A stretch of 64,000 nucleotides of DNA from Larimichthys crocea (taxonomy: Eukaryota; Chordata; Actinopteri; Sciaenidae). The notes beneath the pieces are model-generated. The model saw only the letters and a program-made list of their open reading frames with translations. It searched no databases and was not told the origin of the DNA. The stretch's first letter is position 1. Every line of letters starts with the position of its first letter. The translations under genes were made by a program, and so were the position numbers. Positions 46,601 through 61,600 of this stretch are shown here, in pieces. The DNA lies in contig NC_040022.1 of assembly GCF_000972845.2 (NCBI RefSeq), positions 13,928,919-13,992,918 on the forward strand, in the 5' to 3' direction.

Positions 46601-49600
46601 TCTCCTCCTCATTGTGCTCATGTTACAGTTAATTAAGATCACAACTGCTAACAACACCAGCTACCAAAGTGAGTTTCAAGCCACTTCAAATATTTGCACT
46701 GATGTGCACTCGCACTGGCTGATGTATGAGTAAGGTTATTGGTGCTAACACGTCTGCTTCCCTCATCAAAAAATACCAGGAAAAATCTGAAAACTGAGAC
46801 TGAATAAAAACAAAAAATAAATATGATATAATAAATATCGGGTACAGTATGTTCTGCAAACGCAGCAACTCAAACTAAACCAGATTTACAGATTTGGCTA
46901 AAAGCAACGCAAGGCCTTAGTGGCACAGAAGAAAGTCCTCCTGCTTACACATACTATCATACACCTGCAGAGGTGCAATACTTAAATTATAAATTCAAGA
47001 AATTATTATTGATAAATGATTAATTTGTGATGTGGATTTACATTCAAACATGTATTTAACAGTCACATCTCTTCTATTGTGTGTGTATGTCCTAAAAGTT
47101 TTTGGTCTCCTTGTTGGAGATTTGTATATACGCCAGTCACTACTCCAAAGCATTGTTCTGCTGTCTTTTTTCAGTGACATAAAAGCAAGCAGACAGCAAC
47201 AGCTGCTAAACTTCACAACAAAAAAAGATTAAGAGACAGGAGAACACAGGAGAAACTAAATAGCTGCTTTTACTGACTAAGCAAAATCTTTTCAGACATT
47301 CAGCCCCAGGCTAAACTGCCTTTAAATGAGGTGTCCAGCCTCATTATGTTAAAGAGCTTTTTTTTTTAGTGAGAGTTCAAGTTTTCCTCTTGGCAGTTAC
47401 GCAAAGAGGCGTTAGTGTGCTAAGTGCAAAATGTCTACTGTGATGCTTTTTACTTCGCACCACATAAAAGACAAAGAAATTGTGCAGAAAACCAGCACGC
47501 AGACGATCAAAGGGAAATGATTGGTGCATTGTGCAGGGCTGTTTGAGGTAAGAGCGTCTTGGACAAAGAAGCTTAAGAAAAAGACACACTTAAAACATCT
47601 TTCCCGCCAGCTGTAAAGACGAAAGGGAAAAATACTACCTGGAAACACTTGAGATATCTGAGAATCACAGGTCCTTGTGTGCTCTCTCAGTCATTCAGTG
47701 TACAGGGGATAAAACGTTTATGGTAGTCGTTTATCTCTTATGTATAACGCTTGAGGAATTCTTTGTTGCTATCAAACACAGGCCCATTAAACTTATTTAT
47801 CCAGCAATTATATAAAGGTCATATGTGAAGCTCTTAAATTGTTCTGGACACACAAAAGATCAAATACATCACTCCTGGGATTGGAGGGGTCAAACTCAAA
47901 GTTTACCTGTTTCAGCCTCTGTTGAGCTCTTCCTGCTGACCTTGTCTCCCTTGAACGCCCAGATGTAGACAGTGTGGAGAACTCCAGGCCTCAGGCCAAT
48001 CAGCCTGTATGAGGTGCTGTCTCGTCCTACAGGGATCTCAGCACTGGAGCCCTCAGCAGAGGTGTAGCTCAACATGTATCCATCTACTCCAGCCTGGACT
48101 GGATTCCATGCAACTGTCGCAGTGTCCTCTGTTATTTCAGTAGTGATGAGGTTGGTAGGAGCATCGATGTCTGATGAAGAAGTGGTAAAAAAAGAATAAG
48201 AAACAAGCAGACAAGGATTTTTTGTTCTTCGCTTTTCCTTTAGGTCCATCCACATTGATTGTAGAAACTGAGTTGAGCAAGAAGCATAATGTAACTGCAC
48301 AGAGAAAAAAAACAAACATAAGAAAAAGAACAGTGGGAGGTTGGGTAGTAAATGGAAAAATCCATAGAACTGGCAACTGTACCTGTCAAAAGGAGTACTG
48401 GCAGTAATAGGAGCAAAAAGCACAAGCTGTGAGGAACTAGTGGGAAGAATGAAAAGTTGGCAATTTACTAGTGAACCTGCAAATCATCATATCTAAATGA
48501 CAAAGGTTGTCCATCAGTCCCTTGCTGTAATTGCTAGCATGACAGCACGACATTAAAGTGTAGGAAAAGATCATTAAAAGAGACAAATGTTAACGGCTAT
48601 AGTGTCAGTAACTTACACTTTCACATAAGGTTTGCTGTACTCATACTTACTTCTTCCTTATGTTATACAGTCAGATAGATTTCAAACCCCCATAACAAAT
48701 TTGACTTCTGAAATATTATATATGTTGTTTGTCCATGCCATTTAGAACAACACCAAGTAGAAGTATTATCTGATCTGATGCTCCTATCAGCAAGGCAACA
48801 TCCTTTGTCTGTGTCTTCCAGAACCATTACAAACCGTAAATCAGTTTTGAGTGAGTTTTGAGGTGACAACATTTTTGTTAAGGCACAAAATGAACGTGGT
48901 TAGGTTCAATATTGACTGCTGGTTGGGAACGAAACAAACAGATGTCTGCTTTGTAAAAAATCCAACATGTTGTTGATCCATCCCTCCTCCCTCTGTGAAC
49001 ATTGCTCTGTAATAACATCATCTGACTTCTCCCTTTTCTCCCATCATAATTAGTGCAGATACTAGAGATGCAGAGGGCTTTGTCACTTGCATGCAAGCAT
49101 ACATTATTTTGTGGCACATCCTAAATGGAGTGATGCTGTTGTTTCAACAAAGGTCTCAACAAAACAGGGATGATTTTACTTAAATTGAGGCAGTATAATG
49201 TACAGTATGGACAGAGTGGGTTTGAACTCTCACCACAACAGCACTGAATTGGTGTGTGTGGATGAAGCAAGTGAGGTGAGTAAAAAGCAGAGCCAGCTAT
49301 TATATTTTTCCAATATAAATTACGCAGGCTTGTTGTCCATATTTGGTTTATATAGACAATAAAGATGGCAAATGAACCAAAAGAACATTTGTATTCTGTC
49401 TTAAGGAAAGAGCTCTATGATACTCTTCAAAAGAGTCACGAGCAACGAGAAACCCACGGTGCTCTGAGCTCCACAGGATGAGCTGCAGTGGGAAGAGAAC
49501 ACAGCCGAACACAGAGCCTCTGTTTGTAAAGTCGACAGGCTTGAGGAATCACAGCAGACATATGGAAGACACAGACGGAGCAGTTGGTGGTACATGTGTG

Positions 49601-52600
49601 TGGATGAGTGTTAGTCTCCGTTGCGGGAAATCTTGATGAAAGTGAAAAGAGAAGAAGCAGCAAAGAGAGGGATAAAAAAAAAAAAGAACTCACAGAGGCA
49701 TAGTAAGAGAGACACAGAGGAAGCGAAAGGAAATGTAAAAGCAATCATCATTTAGGATTATTCCTCTGTGGCAGAGGTCAGTCTTGTGTCAGTGCGCAGT
49801 CTGCATCATGAAAACTGATTGATGATGCGTCCAGGAGAAGAAAGGAACTATGCAGCTGTCTAACTCTATATCCCCTCTTTGTCTCTCATCTCGTCTCCTG
49901 TTGTCACTCCGTCCTTGAGGCTTGCACTGCTTTAACAGTCTGTCATGAGCTAAACTGCAGAAGGGATTTATAATAGCTCTATTTTATGAGGATTGAGTGT
50001 TTCCTCCAAGGCCTGAAAATGAAGGGTCATTCAGTGGTGTAAATACCTTAAGTGGCTACTAAGGGAGAACAGAGGGTGTCAATCCACTCATGTAGAAAAA
50101 CATATTCACATATACACATTTACAAGCATGTGCACTTCTAAATCCAAACATCTAAATGTTTGTTCCATATCCTATGAATATTATACTGGAGACTATGAAA
50201 GAAATCAACAGCAGTTTTGTTCCAAATATATTTGGTCCGCTCTAAACACACTGCATCTTTTGCAAGTCTAAACCTTTGTTTTAATATAAATTACAGCATA
50301 CACCACAAATGCGTGAGTATTGCCCAGCAGCATGTTTTACCTGGCACATTGTATTTGCATTTTGTAATTGGACAGCAACTTGGAAGTGGTTGTCACAAAT
50401 ACTAGTAGTAATTTCATTTTAGTGGCACTAGCAGTCGCTTTTAGGTCCCATAGCAGATTTATTATCTTTGCCAAGGCAAAACTGCACTGTCAGCCCAAAG
50501 CTTTTTAAAAATCAATTATTACACACTTTTGGCTTGTGATACCTAACCCAAAGTGATGTTGGCTACAGAAGTCCTCTTATTTCAATAAAAACCAAATTAA
50601 ATGAATGGATTTCAAATTGATTTACAACAGACGACCCAGATGAACAATGAAAGTTAAGAGCATTTGACAGTTTGAAGAGGCTTCTGTTGCTTTTTATTCC
50701 TCACTATGAATTAACTTAAATTTGTTATTTGGTTTGAAACCATCTGAGGAAAACTTGTATTCAACTATGCCTTGTTCTCCTTCAAAACAAAGCTTTCCTT
50801 CTTCCTCTTTGGAGTTATTTTGTTACCCTCTGTGGTTTGTTTTGCTCTCATAGGCGGTATAGTTGCTGTCATGGCTGTCTGATATATTTTAGATGTTATT
50901 AGATCTTTTTGCCAAACACTACTACTACTTTCTTGCATTTGCTCTGAAGCCACAGCACATGATGGATCAAGTTTCTCCAGACGTTCTACCCCACTAGCCC
51001 CATAGCGTCAGTGGCTACCGGGCTACAGAACATGAGTTGTGGCTTTGGCCATTTGGAAAACAGCTTATCCATTATGGATGGCATGTTCAGCAGAGACATC
51101 GACCACAGTAACAGGCCATCTTTTATCATTTACAGCCTCACAGTCTCACTGTACTGCTAGGACCATATAGTATGTCTGTGGAGCGGAGGGAAAATATGTG
51201 TCAATAGGCAATGTTTTAGAGACTACAGTATGTCAGGTGTGACATATGTTTTGTTGTGGAGTCCCCTGGCTACCACAGATTTTTTTCATGTTTGTCCAAC
51301 AATCTATTTTTTCCCTAAGCAACTCATAAGTCTTCATGACAGGACTGACTTGTCTATTTTGAAGTAACATATGATGTGGATGATATGAACCTTTTTGCCG
51401 TCATAAATCATCCCCTCATTATCCATCTACTGCACAAGCAGCCATACAAATTTCACAGTTTTGATAAACACGGCATTAGACTAGCTGAGCTCTTTATGTT
51501 TTTGATTTTTTAAATTACTCCCATACTGAAGCCATCTGTGTCTTTAGGCGTGCCTGTAACCTTATGTAAAACCAAAAAACAGCCCCAGTGACTGATGCAA
51601 AGAACAAACTTTTGAGCATACACTATGTATACATAACTAAGAGCACATCTGCTCTTCACTAGCCAGAACACACTGGACTCACTACAGCTTTACAGACTAT
51701 ACCGACCAGACACCATAACACACTACCTCCACACCACCCTATCCCATCTGGACAACAAAAAGGAGCTATGTGAGAATTCTTTTTATTGACTACAGGTCAG
51801 CAGTTAACATCATAGTTCTCTCCAGAACACACAAAGCTCAAGGACTTAATGGTTGGAGAGGAGGGGGGAAACACCTCATCCACCCTCAGCCTTAACATTG
51901 GAGCACCCCACAATTGAGTTTTGAGTCCCCTGCTGTTCTCCCTGTAAACGGCTGTGTCTGTGCTGTCACTTTTGACCCCAATACCATCGACACAGCTGTA
52001 GTGGGTCTGATCACTGATAAAAATACATCTGAAGGTAGTAGAGAACCTGACTCAACGCTGTCAAGACCAGAACGTTAGCAAGACTAAGGAGATGATAGTG
52101 GACTGGAAAGAAGCATGGAAGGAATTACATCTTCCCTTTAATATCAGGACATCTTCAAGTAGCTTGGTGTCCACATCCATTCTGACTTCCAGTTTTATTA
52201 GTAATGTGTAGTGGGAACTCATGGAAATAGTTATTGAATTATCCTTGCTACAGGCACATGGATTCACATTTATGTCACACATGGACAGGCCACTGTAGTG
52301 TCTAACCACACCAACATAATAAACAGACAAGAATAGGATATAGCATTATTTTTATAAACTGTCCCTGCGCACAGCTTCACTTGTCATTTTTCTGGCATCC
52401 ACTCTACAGAGCTGGCTCAGAAAACACTGAAGGACAAGTCTGACCAGACAATGTACTCCCACTGGGCTACATGAAGTGCTATAGTGTGTCCAGATAACAT
52501 AAAGACCAAACATTGAGCTCCTCTACCAAAGCCAAGTCCATCTGTTTTTGGTTATACAGGCCTTGGTGGCGACTTTATTGAATCTGAATCAGCAGCAGCA

Positions 52601-55600
52601 GCAGCAGCCGTGGTATGTTATGTTTATATGCCTTATAATCTTTTGGCAGGTTAGTGACTATGAAATGTCTGCTCCAACAGGAGATCCTTTTGGCTCTGGT
52701 GTTTTCTTAAATGTTAACTGTCACTGAATCATATTACTCTGGAACGGCTGGCAGTTAAAGGACGCCATACAGACACCCACAGAATCACACACACATGAAA
52801 TATGTATATGCTTTAACACCAGAATGATTTCAACATACCACCGGCTGAGAGAAGATGCTTTATGGAGCCACACTGGGTGCATGTATGGATATCCAGCCAT
52901 AAAAATTAAACATAGTGACTGTATGTTTACAGTTAAAAGGTCATTGTGAATACCAGCTTCATGTTTAGCACCATTCACAGCTTTGCCACTAAAACAATAC
53001 TTTCAGTTTTGGGGCTACATTTGTCCTCTTGAAGAGATGACATAAATAAATTCCCGCAATGGCTCATTACCTTATTTAATTTGCCTTTTTTAGGGGTGGC
53101 AAGACTGGAAGAAAGTAAGGAACTGCAACAAAATATGATAAAATACATTTGAGCGTTGGGGCGGTCGGTAGCGTAGTGGGATAAGCGGCCGCCCCGTGTG
53201 TAGAGGCTATAGTCCTCGCTGCAGCTGGCCCCGGTTCGAATCCTGCATCGGACGGCCATTTACTGCGTGCCATTCCCCCCCTTCTCTGCCCCCTGTTTCC
53301 TGTCTATCTTCAACTGTACTATCATTAAAAGGCATGAAAAGCCAAAAAAATACATTTGAATGTTGAACTTTGTGAGAAAGAGTGCAGGACTGGCAAAAAT
53401 AAGGAGGAAACATAATAGCTTCTATAATGGAAGGAGTCAGCTATAGCCTCTACAGACAAGAGCTCAGTTTCATACCACAACAGTAGCCACAGAGCTAGCA
53501 TTACATACTATTATATAATATCACTTAAATTGCCTCCATGTGACCCATTATTTTAATATCCCACCTTATTCTTGCTCTTGATTTATAAATATCTTGATTC
53601 CTCCTTATTGTCCCTGCGATCATTCCTGCTCATTTATTTATCCTCATTTCTTGCTGTAACTTTAGCACTTACTGTCTTTTTCTTCTTCATTGCTGTTGCT
53701 CTTTATTATGTGTATTTTTTTTTTCATATCTTATGATCTTATGTTCTTGTTATCTTCATTACTTACAACCGCACTGTAGCCCAATGCAAACAGTAGTCCA
53801 TGCCGGTCATCATGAAACCAGCACATCCTTTCTGGCAAGCAAAGCTGAAGACTATCCTCCTCAATCACCTCTAAGCCTTTTTTGTGAAACACCTAAAATG
53901 AAGGATTGTAGCTACTGGAGTAAGGACAAGCCACTTGTCTGTCTGGTGTAGATTAGCACACACACACGCACACAATTACTACATGAGTAGGTGGTACACT
54001 CACACACAGAAAAAAAAAAAGATTAGCAGTGACAGGGACCCTTGAGTACCTGACTGGCTGCAAAAGAAGAGAAAAGAAGTGAGTCTTGAAAGTACCCAGC
54101 TAACACTGATGACTAAAAACCATTAAATTGGCTGCCTCAGGGCCTAAAAAAAAGGAATAGCCATCAACCTACAGACTGCTTTTGAACTGAGTGAGCACCA
54201 AGGGTGGATGAGAGCGCGAAAATTAAGAAAGAAAGAAAGCAGAACATAACAAAGCACACAAATGAGCAGAATAATATGAGTGACTGAAGACCTATCGTGC
54301 CATTGAGGACCATTTGTCAGTCACTTAAATAATAACTTTAAAGCAACTGAATGTCGTGACCAGCTGTTAGAGTGAAATTGTAAAATGAATTCCTCCTCAC
54401 GTCCTGAAACCTGTCCAGATCACGCTTACACCAAATGCATCAAACTCAATGCCACACCGCTGAGATTCAGCATTACCAGATGGGCTCTGTAAATCATGGA
54501 CATTCTCACCTCAACCATCAGGGAGCATCTTAAAGTCATTACACCGTCCATATCATGTTTCCTGTTGGTGACCACAGCCATTAAGACCCGCCCACATTAT
54601 TAGGCTGTAAATTCTAGCCCTCTGCCATTAAACCATAATCAAGCTCGTTGCTGGCTGTATTTATTATGCCATTATCATTGGCTTTGTGTGGAAGGTAATA
54701 CCAGGTTTGCATCACATAGCATGCTAGTATTGTGTATGACAGACTTTGTGTTTTTTCTATTAGGTTCTGACCGCTATGAAATTATAGGTGAATCGACAGG
54801 AGCTAAAAGCTTTGAATGCTGCACCCAGTTCAAAACTAAGTGGAATATGGATATCCTCACTGTTTCATTTCTACAAGTAGCCGATCTGTCAGACACAGTC
54901 AGTGGCAGCACAAACACAAGTCTCTGCGATTTCTGTCCGCGGTAGTTCATTTTAAGGAAATCTGAGCCCATTTTGTGCTTATTGGTGGAATACGGAATTT
55001 TCTTAAGCACTGGTCACTGTGTAAGACATTAGGCGCTGATGTGTTGACACTGACCTGTGGCACCAGTGACAGAGGAAGATTTTCCCTCAGTGGTTCCTTT
55101 GATGCCCTGCACTGAAATCTGGTATTCTGTTCCTGGAAACAGACCTGCAGAAAGAAACATTTTTTTAAACTTTAAAATGGGATGCAATGAACTGTAGTAC
55201 CACTACCACTAGTTACCAAACTGGGAGTCGGTACCCACCAAGAGCTCCCAAGACGATTAAAATTAGGGCTGTTACGATAACATTATTATGGCAGTATCTC
55301 CAGAAAATCAGAAACAAATGATCTCATTAGCATTATATGGATTTATTTTAACATTTCTGTTTTATATACAGTAAAATATTGTTCATTTTATATAATTCAG
55401 GAGTGTACGTGTATTTAATGAAGCATGTTTCAAAGCAAAAGGTAGAAAATTCTTTGTAATAAAAATATTTACCACAAAGTATCAAATTGGCAAGATAGTA
55501 ACAAACGCCAGAGTAACAACACACCAACAAATAATAGAAATAACATTAACAAAAGTGCAAAATGAGTGGAGAAAAGTAAGAAGTGTGCTTTTAAAATCTC

Positions 55601-58600
55601 CTTCATTTTACAACACTTACCAACAATAGTGTGTTTAGTGCGCGCCTCCTGGCTCATCTGTACATTCAGCTCCTCCTCCTGTCCTGCTGGGTCAGTGTGT
55701 CTAAGCCTGAAGTGATCCAGCTCAACTGGTGGGTTCTTCCAATCCACCTGGATTGAGACTTCTGTCTGGCCAAGAACTCGGATATCATTGATAGCTGAGA
55801 CATCTGGGAAGGATACAAGTGTTGGACGACAAAGTGGAACTGGATGTACAGACATGACCCTTACGTTAAAGCCCCTGCTCTGCTCACTTGTCTTTGAGCA
55901 ACAGTACATGATGGAGCACCCTGAAATGCGACCATCCAAAGAAAAGAGGGCCATACAAGAATTTCCATTTTGGCCATTAAGAAAATATCATCAAAATATC
56001 AACAAGTTACTTGTCAAACTACATGCCGATAATATCTTTACTGAACTGTCATGGCAGAGTACAACATTAAAGTCAAACACATCAAACATATGCACATATT
56101 TTAAGTTAATTGACTAATAAACTCTGTCTTAACCGTGTGTGACCTCTGTGATACTGTGAGTCAGAGGTATGATTCATACAGACAGGGGTAATTGCCAGAG
56201 ATTAGAAGTACTGAAGGAAATGTATTTAGCTGGATATACAGAGAGGTGCCATTTATAAATATTAGAAATCCAGGAGGGATGTCAAAATGTGCAGCATATG
56301 TTTAAAACAGAACAAAACCATAAAACAAAATAAATGGTACCAAATGAAAAGGGTTAGCTTCTTTTTTTTATGTCAGCTTCTGTGTTTTTGAAAGAAAAAC
56401 ATTCACTTAAGCCCTCTTTTGAAGTAGATCATCGTTTGAAGTTGAAAACTACGTAACCAGTGAAATGTCTGCCTCATGCTGAGTACTCCTCACACAACCA
56501 TAAGCCAGATGATGGTGTGTCCATATGTGCCCATAGGTTTTCCATGGCTTACCAGGCTAACCACACATTAGAGTGTAACTCAGTCTCCGTCTCACTCACG
56601 CCCACCATCCCTGTCTAGTAATCTCTTTCTCTTCACATCTGTCTCCACCACATCTGTCAGCAGGTCCGATTTCCATTAAACGCATCCGTAGAGCCGTTTC
56701 CTTGTAATTACCGTTAAATTTAATGGTTAACAACACCAGCGTGTTAATGAAACACTTAGTAATGCCAGACTGCCGTTGTTAATGGTTTTTCTAAGCACAG
56801 CATTTGTGTAAAAGACATACGTTAAATTTAAATAAGGAGAAAACTCTCCTTATCTTACACATGTAACGTCAAGTAATTTAAGTATTTATTCATGATATAC
56901 AGCTTGAACATGTGGTAGCCCAACAAGTGACATTTAAATCTGAAATATCTGAAATGTAGTTGGGAACGCCTCACCTCAAAATTGTCTATACTCTTGCTGT
57001 GCACCTATTCCGGACCGGATCTAGATTCTTAATCGACAACACCCCCTTCCTCTTAATATCTAAGAGTTTAACGCTTTCGTTTTTTTCATGCTTCATCACA
57101 CATGTACTTACATTTGACCTCAAATGTGACCATTTAATCCACAGAAAATCTGACTAAATCTGCCAGACCTGCAGGCCATACCTGGCCTTCCTGCCAGAAG
57201 AGTCCTTGATCGGTCACATCTGCCTTTGCCCTAAACCACCGACACATTTAAAGGCAACATGTTGCACCCAGCCCCAATTCACTTCAGCTGTAATGGATCT
57301 TATTCTGCGTTATGCTCATTTCATCAAGAGAAGCAGAAATCGCTGTCTTTCAGTCCTGATCGTAGCGGTCTGTGCTTACCTGTGGTTGCTTCGATCTTAT
57401 CTGCTTCACTTTGGATTTTTTTGATGACGGCATACACCTGAACAATGTAGGTGACCCCAGGAGACAGTCCAGTGATGAGGTATGAGTTCTCTGTGTTGGG
57501 AACCTGAACCTTGGATACAGAGAGCCGGAACAAATGTGTTTTAGAAAAATATCATTTTCCTTTATTTGATACAGATACCAAAAAGAAAAGAAAAACCTAC
57601 CTGCTGCAGGGCACTGTTATCATCTTTGGGCTGATATGTCAAAATATAATACTCTGCCCCGCGAACTGACTCCCACTCAACCAGGAGAGACACGTCGGTC
57701 GCCTGGACCAACCGCAGACCCTGAGGGCCGAGGACTAAGCGGAAGAAAGAGGTGGACAAGGACAGAGAAAGAGAGAGAGAAAGTTAAATAGAGGTTATAG
57801 CACATTTTAATACAATTTTCCTTTCCTACTTTAATTGCTTTGCTAGTTTTGACCATTTCCTTTGTCTTCCTTTCCTTTCTTGTCTTTCATCCCCACTTAA
57901 CACATTAACATAAAAGCCATTAAAAAAACCTTTTTCTTGGTAACACTTAACGTCTCCGTATTTATCACATATAATCATTACATACAGACGATAATCCAGT
58001 TACACGCAGGTGTAAGGACTTTTTAAGTTTTTATTAATGTACAGTATTTGTCAACACTTATAACTTCTCCTATGAGGACTCATATGCCAGCCAGGAGGAG
58101 TTAACGAATGTATAATTGTTATAAACCATTTATTACATTTTATTTCTTTATCCATTGATTACATGTGATATGTGTTATAAATGTTCATCAGTCGGCTTAT
58201 TAATAACAATTTATGGGGTTCTACACGACACACAGTTGGTTGTTTCACATGGGAGCTTTTTCATATTTTGAGTTTTGTCTGGTCTTCTCATTGGTTTGAG
58301 GAATGATCTCAATTGGAAAAAAAGAAGCTTTGGCATTTCTGTGAACCGGTCAGGAATAAGCCACATTAAAGTCAAGAAGTGATGACAGATGTGAGGTTAT
58401 TTGATCATGTTGCCACTTTTAATAGTGAATACTAACGTTACAGAGAGATATTTAAATTTGAAACCACAATTTCAGGGGGTTTAAGACATGTCAATGTTTT
58501 TGCCTTTTTTATATATATATATCTCAATTTAAGTTACCAGTAGTCATTTAAATAAATTCAATGGAAGACATGCTTAAGATACTGTCGGTAATTCATCTTA

Positions 58601-61600
58601 ATAATCTTTTCTGGTCACAGTTGCATTAATATTGTGTGGTAAGGCAGTGCAGACAGTACAAATCAATCTGTGTTAGATCATCACAAAATAATTAACTTTT
58701 ACTGTATGATTAAATTTATACTGTAAAAGTTGTGCTCATCTATTATAATAACATTTGCTCGATTTCTTTCACAATCTTGGTACATGAGGCATATCAACTG
58801 CTTACCATAGTCCACATTTTCTAAATTAATTAACCTCCAACAATAAAAACAAACTTGGTGTTCAAGTTGATGGATTACTGGTCTCTAGTCTCTGAAGTTT
58901 AGAGTATACCAACTTGACAGACAGAAACAAATGGCTGCCTGGAAGGTGAGAAAAACATATAATGCTGCTGTGTTACAGTGTTTATCGTTTAATAACCTTT
59001 TCTCACTTTTATTGCCCTTTGTTCCTTTCTACCTGTCCAGCCTTCTTACATGGTGTATAGGATCATAAACCAAGCACAAGCAATACATTATTTTGAACAC
59101 TGTGGTTTCTTCCCAAACCTGAGATGGAAACTGGGAAAAAAATTGCAATTCAGTGGTTATACAAGGGCTTCAATGGAGATGATGGAAAAAATATGGCAGG
59201 GGGTGAATAAGAAGGTATATAACCATGGGGGGAGTACAATAACAAAACAGTAGCCAAAAGACAGAAGACAGCAAGTCAGCAGTGTTGGGGAGTGAGGTTT
59301 TCCACAAACAAGAAAAACTTTCTGTGGGTAGAATAGAGGGATGGTAGATGGTGGTGGTACATTTAGAGAACTACAGCACAGTACACACAAACGTAAGCAT
59401 ATTTCAAGGGGAAAAAGTGAAGGAGTTAAGAGTGGTGAAGGAATCCGCCTTAACTTGGGCAAGGAAGGAATTCACATCAGGTTCAGATGCTGTTCCACAA
59501 GGCAAAGTCAGGAAGCTTAATGTTTTTTTTTTCTCAGTAGCAATCCTTCTCCATCCAGTAGCAGTTAATATCCCCCTGATGCTACTCTAGGCACGACTGT
59601 CAGCAATCTTTACCCTTGAATACTATTTCAGAACAGCTGGGATGAATACATTAACATATTAAGATTGGAAAAAATGTCTGTGTCCTATTATCTTCTATAT
59701 GTTTCCCTTCTGTTTATTAATGTTTCAAATCAACTCTCTGAACTAATTCATAGACGCAAAGAACTTAAATGAGTGGCCATATATGGTGTTAAGTTAAGGC
59801 CTAAAGCTTAAAGAAACAGTCAAAGAAGCCACAATAAGAATGGCAAATGTAAAACATCTGCATCTTGTTGAGCTCTAAAGAAGTTACTATACTCACTTTA
59901 AATAATCTCACCCTCATTTGATCTAGATTACCTTGTTAGATGTGGTGGCTAAACGTTCCTCTTTTTTTTTTTACTGTAATCATTGATGGATGGACAAGAG
60001 TTCAGGCTACAACAATATTTTCATTGTTAAAGCACCTCTGATTCCCTGAACTACATTGCAACATCAATAGCAGGGAATGAACCAACACTCTACTCAATGT
60101 ACGTACTGTATATCTAAAGCCGTACTTCAGGAGCCCGCAGAGCAGATTGACATCCATCATCCAGGTGGTGAAATGGCAAGTAGCCACATAAAACAAAGAA
60201 AGTCTCAGCTGTTTTGCTTTTGTGCTCTTCTTCTCCTGGTGCTTATTACCACTATTATTACTAACACCTAAAATCAACACAATGTGTTTTTTTTATCTCA
60301 CCTCCCACTTTCCCTTCCTCCCTGACTTTTCCTCTGACACGGTGCCACTATTGATGTTGGACTCCATTCAACAGCACCTACACATACAGTTGTAGATCGG
60401 TCTGTTGCTATTCTCTTACCTCTGCAAAGCAAAACAGTTTGAAGAAACTAAATAGCCGTCATGGCTTTGACATGTCTGACCTGCTACTGTGAAGCCTGAA
60501 CCATTTATGCTCTTGGTTTAATTTCTATAACAGTGGTTCAGGGCTTGAAACTGGTTGTGGAGTTTCTTTTGGTAGATTTGCTTGTAGAAAATGTTTCAAG
60601 AATGTGCCTAGTTAAATGTAGGAAGTAATTTTAGGAAAATGCAGGAAGAAATGCCATAGACAAGTATAGATGTTGCCATATCTAGAAGCTTCCTCTGCTG
60701 TCTAAGAGACACATTTTGTGTCTTACACTTGCAGCAAAATTTTCAACATCTCCTTAGAAATGACTGTCACAGTGTGAACTCAGTGAATTAAACTGTCCAT
60801 GCCTGACTGCTGCTGCTCACCTTTCTGCTCGCCGGCCTTAAATTGCCATAAAATGCAATTTTGTACTCTGCACCTGAGGCAGTACAGTAATAGCAGTTTG
60901 GTGAGCAGTGCATTTAGAATGAGGATTCTGCTACGAGGTCAAAGCTAGATAGAGACCGAAAAGACTGATGGGTGCTCTTATAATCCCGAGGTATTACAGT
61001 TTGTGACCTGATGTCTGGAGGCCATAGCTGTCAGTGGTCATGGGGTCAGAGCACTGAAAGGGCCCCATCAGCTGCTCTATCTGAAATAACTGTTGGATAG
61101 ATGCTTTGAATTCCAAATAAGTAGGTCAGTATGGCCATTATGATAACTGCAATAACTTTAGGTTCAGTCAGAGACAGATTTTTTTCAGTGGATTGACCAT
61201 TTTTTTGCAAAAAGTTAGGAGTTACATTTGGCAGAAAGTTCTTTGAAGAAGCTTTCAGAGTGTGCAGGTCAAAGTAGTTACATCTTCTGAAGTCAACAGC
61301 GTCAAAACATAAGAAAGAGTACATTGGTTTAATAGAGGAGGGTTACCAGCAGTAAGTGTTACTGGTGCAGTATGGATTGAGAAATATAAATAACTGCTAA
61401 GCTTGAATGTTAAATATCTTTTGGAATCTTTTACCTCTCCTTGATCTTTTTTCTTTGCCAAGAGTAATGTACAAAATACCTACTTTGAATAGGGCGGCAT
61501 CAGCATCAACTGTGGCTCATTATCTTTAATTCCAAATAGCTAACTTTTGACTGTTGACTGTGTTGACTGACAAACTGGTGAACTCAAACCCAAAGGTAAT

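Larger units (their letters stand above)
48171..55054 (-). other. tnn: tnn intron between FNIII 2 and 3 (6.9 kb)
   Basis: The largest intron in the window. It contains a dead LINE (51660-52590) and a SINE (53158-53347). No additional FNIII exon was found; the conserved GCCCAGATGTAGAC (complement of the VYIWA coding segment) does not recur here. Confidence 0.65.

Noticed and set aside
48222..48423. Frames upstream of the FNIII 3 exon suggesting a signal peptide or extra coding sequence
   Set aside because: They extend the exon's frame past its acceptor (CAG at 48171-48173) into the intron; the hydrophobic run there is pyrimidine-tract translation.
53158..53253. Possible functional tRNA gene (A and B boxes present)
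   Set aside because: No proper cloverleaf or anticodon stem can be drawn with confidence, an A-rich tail and CT-rich body follow, and a target duplication flanks the whole unit, so it is a SINE head.
52975..53413. Several - strand frames of 65-94 codons
   Set aside because: They are antisense translations of the SINE and its flanks.
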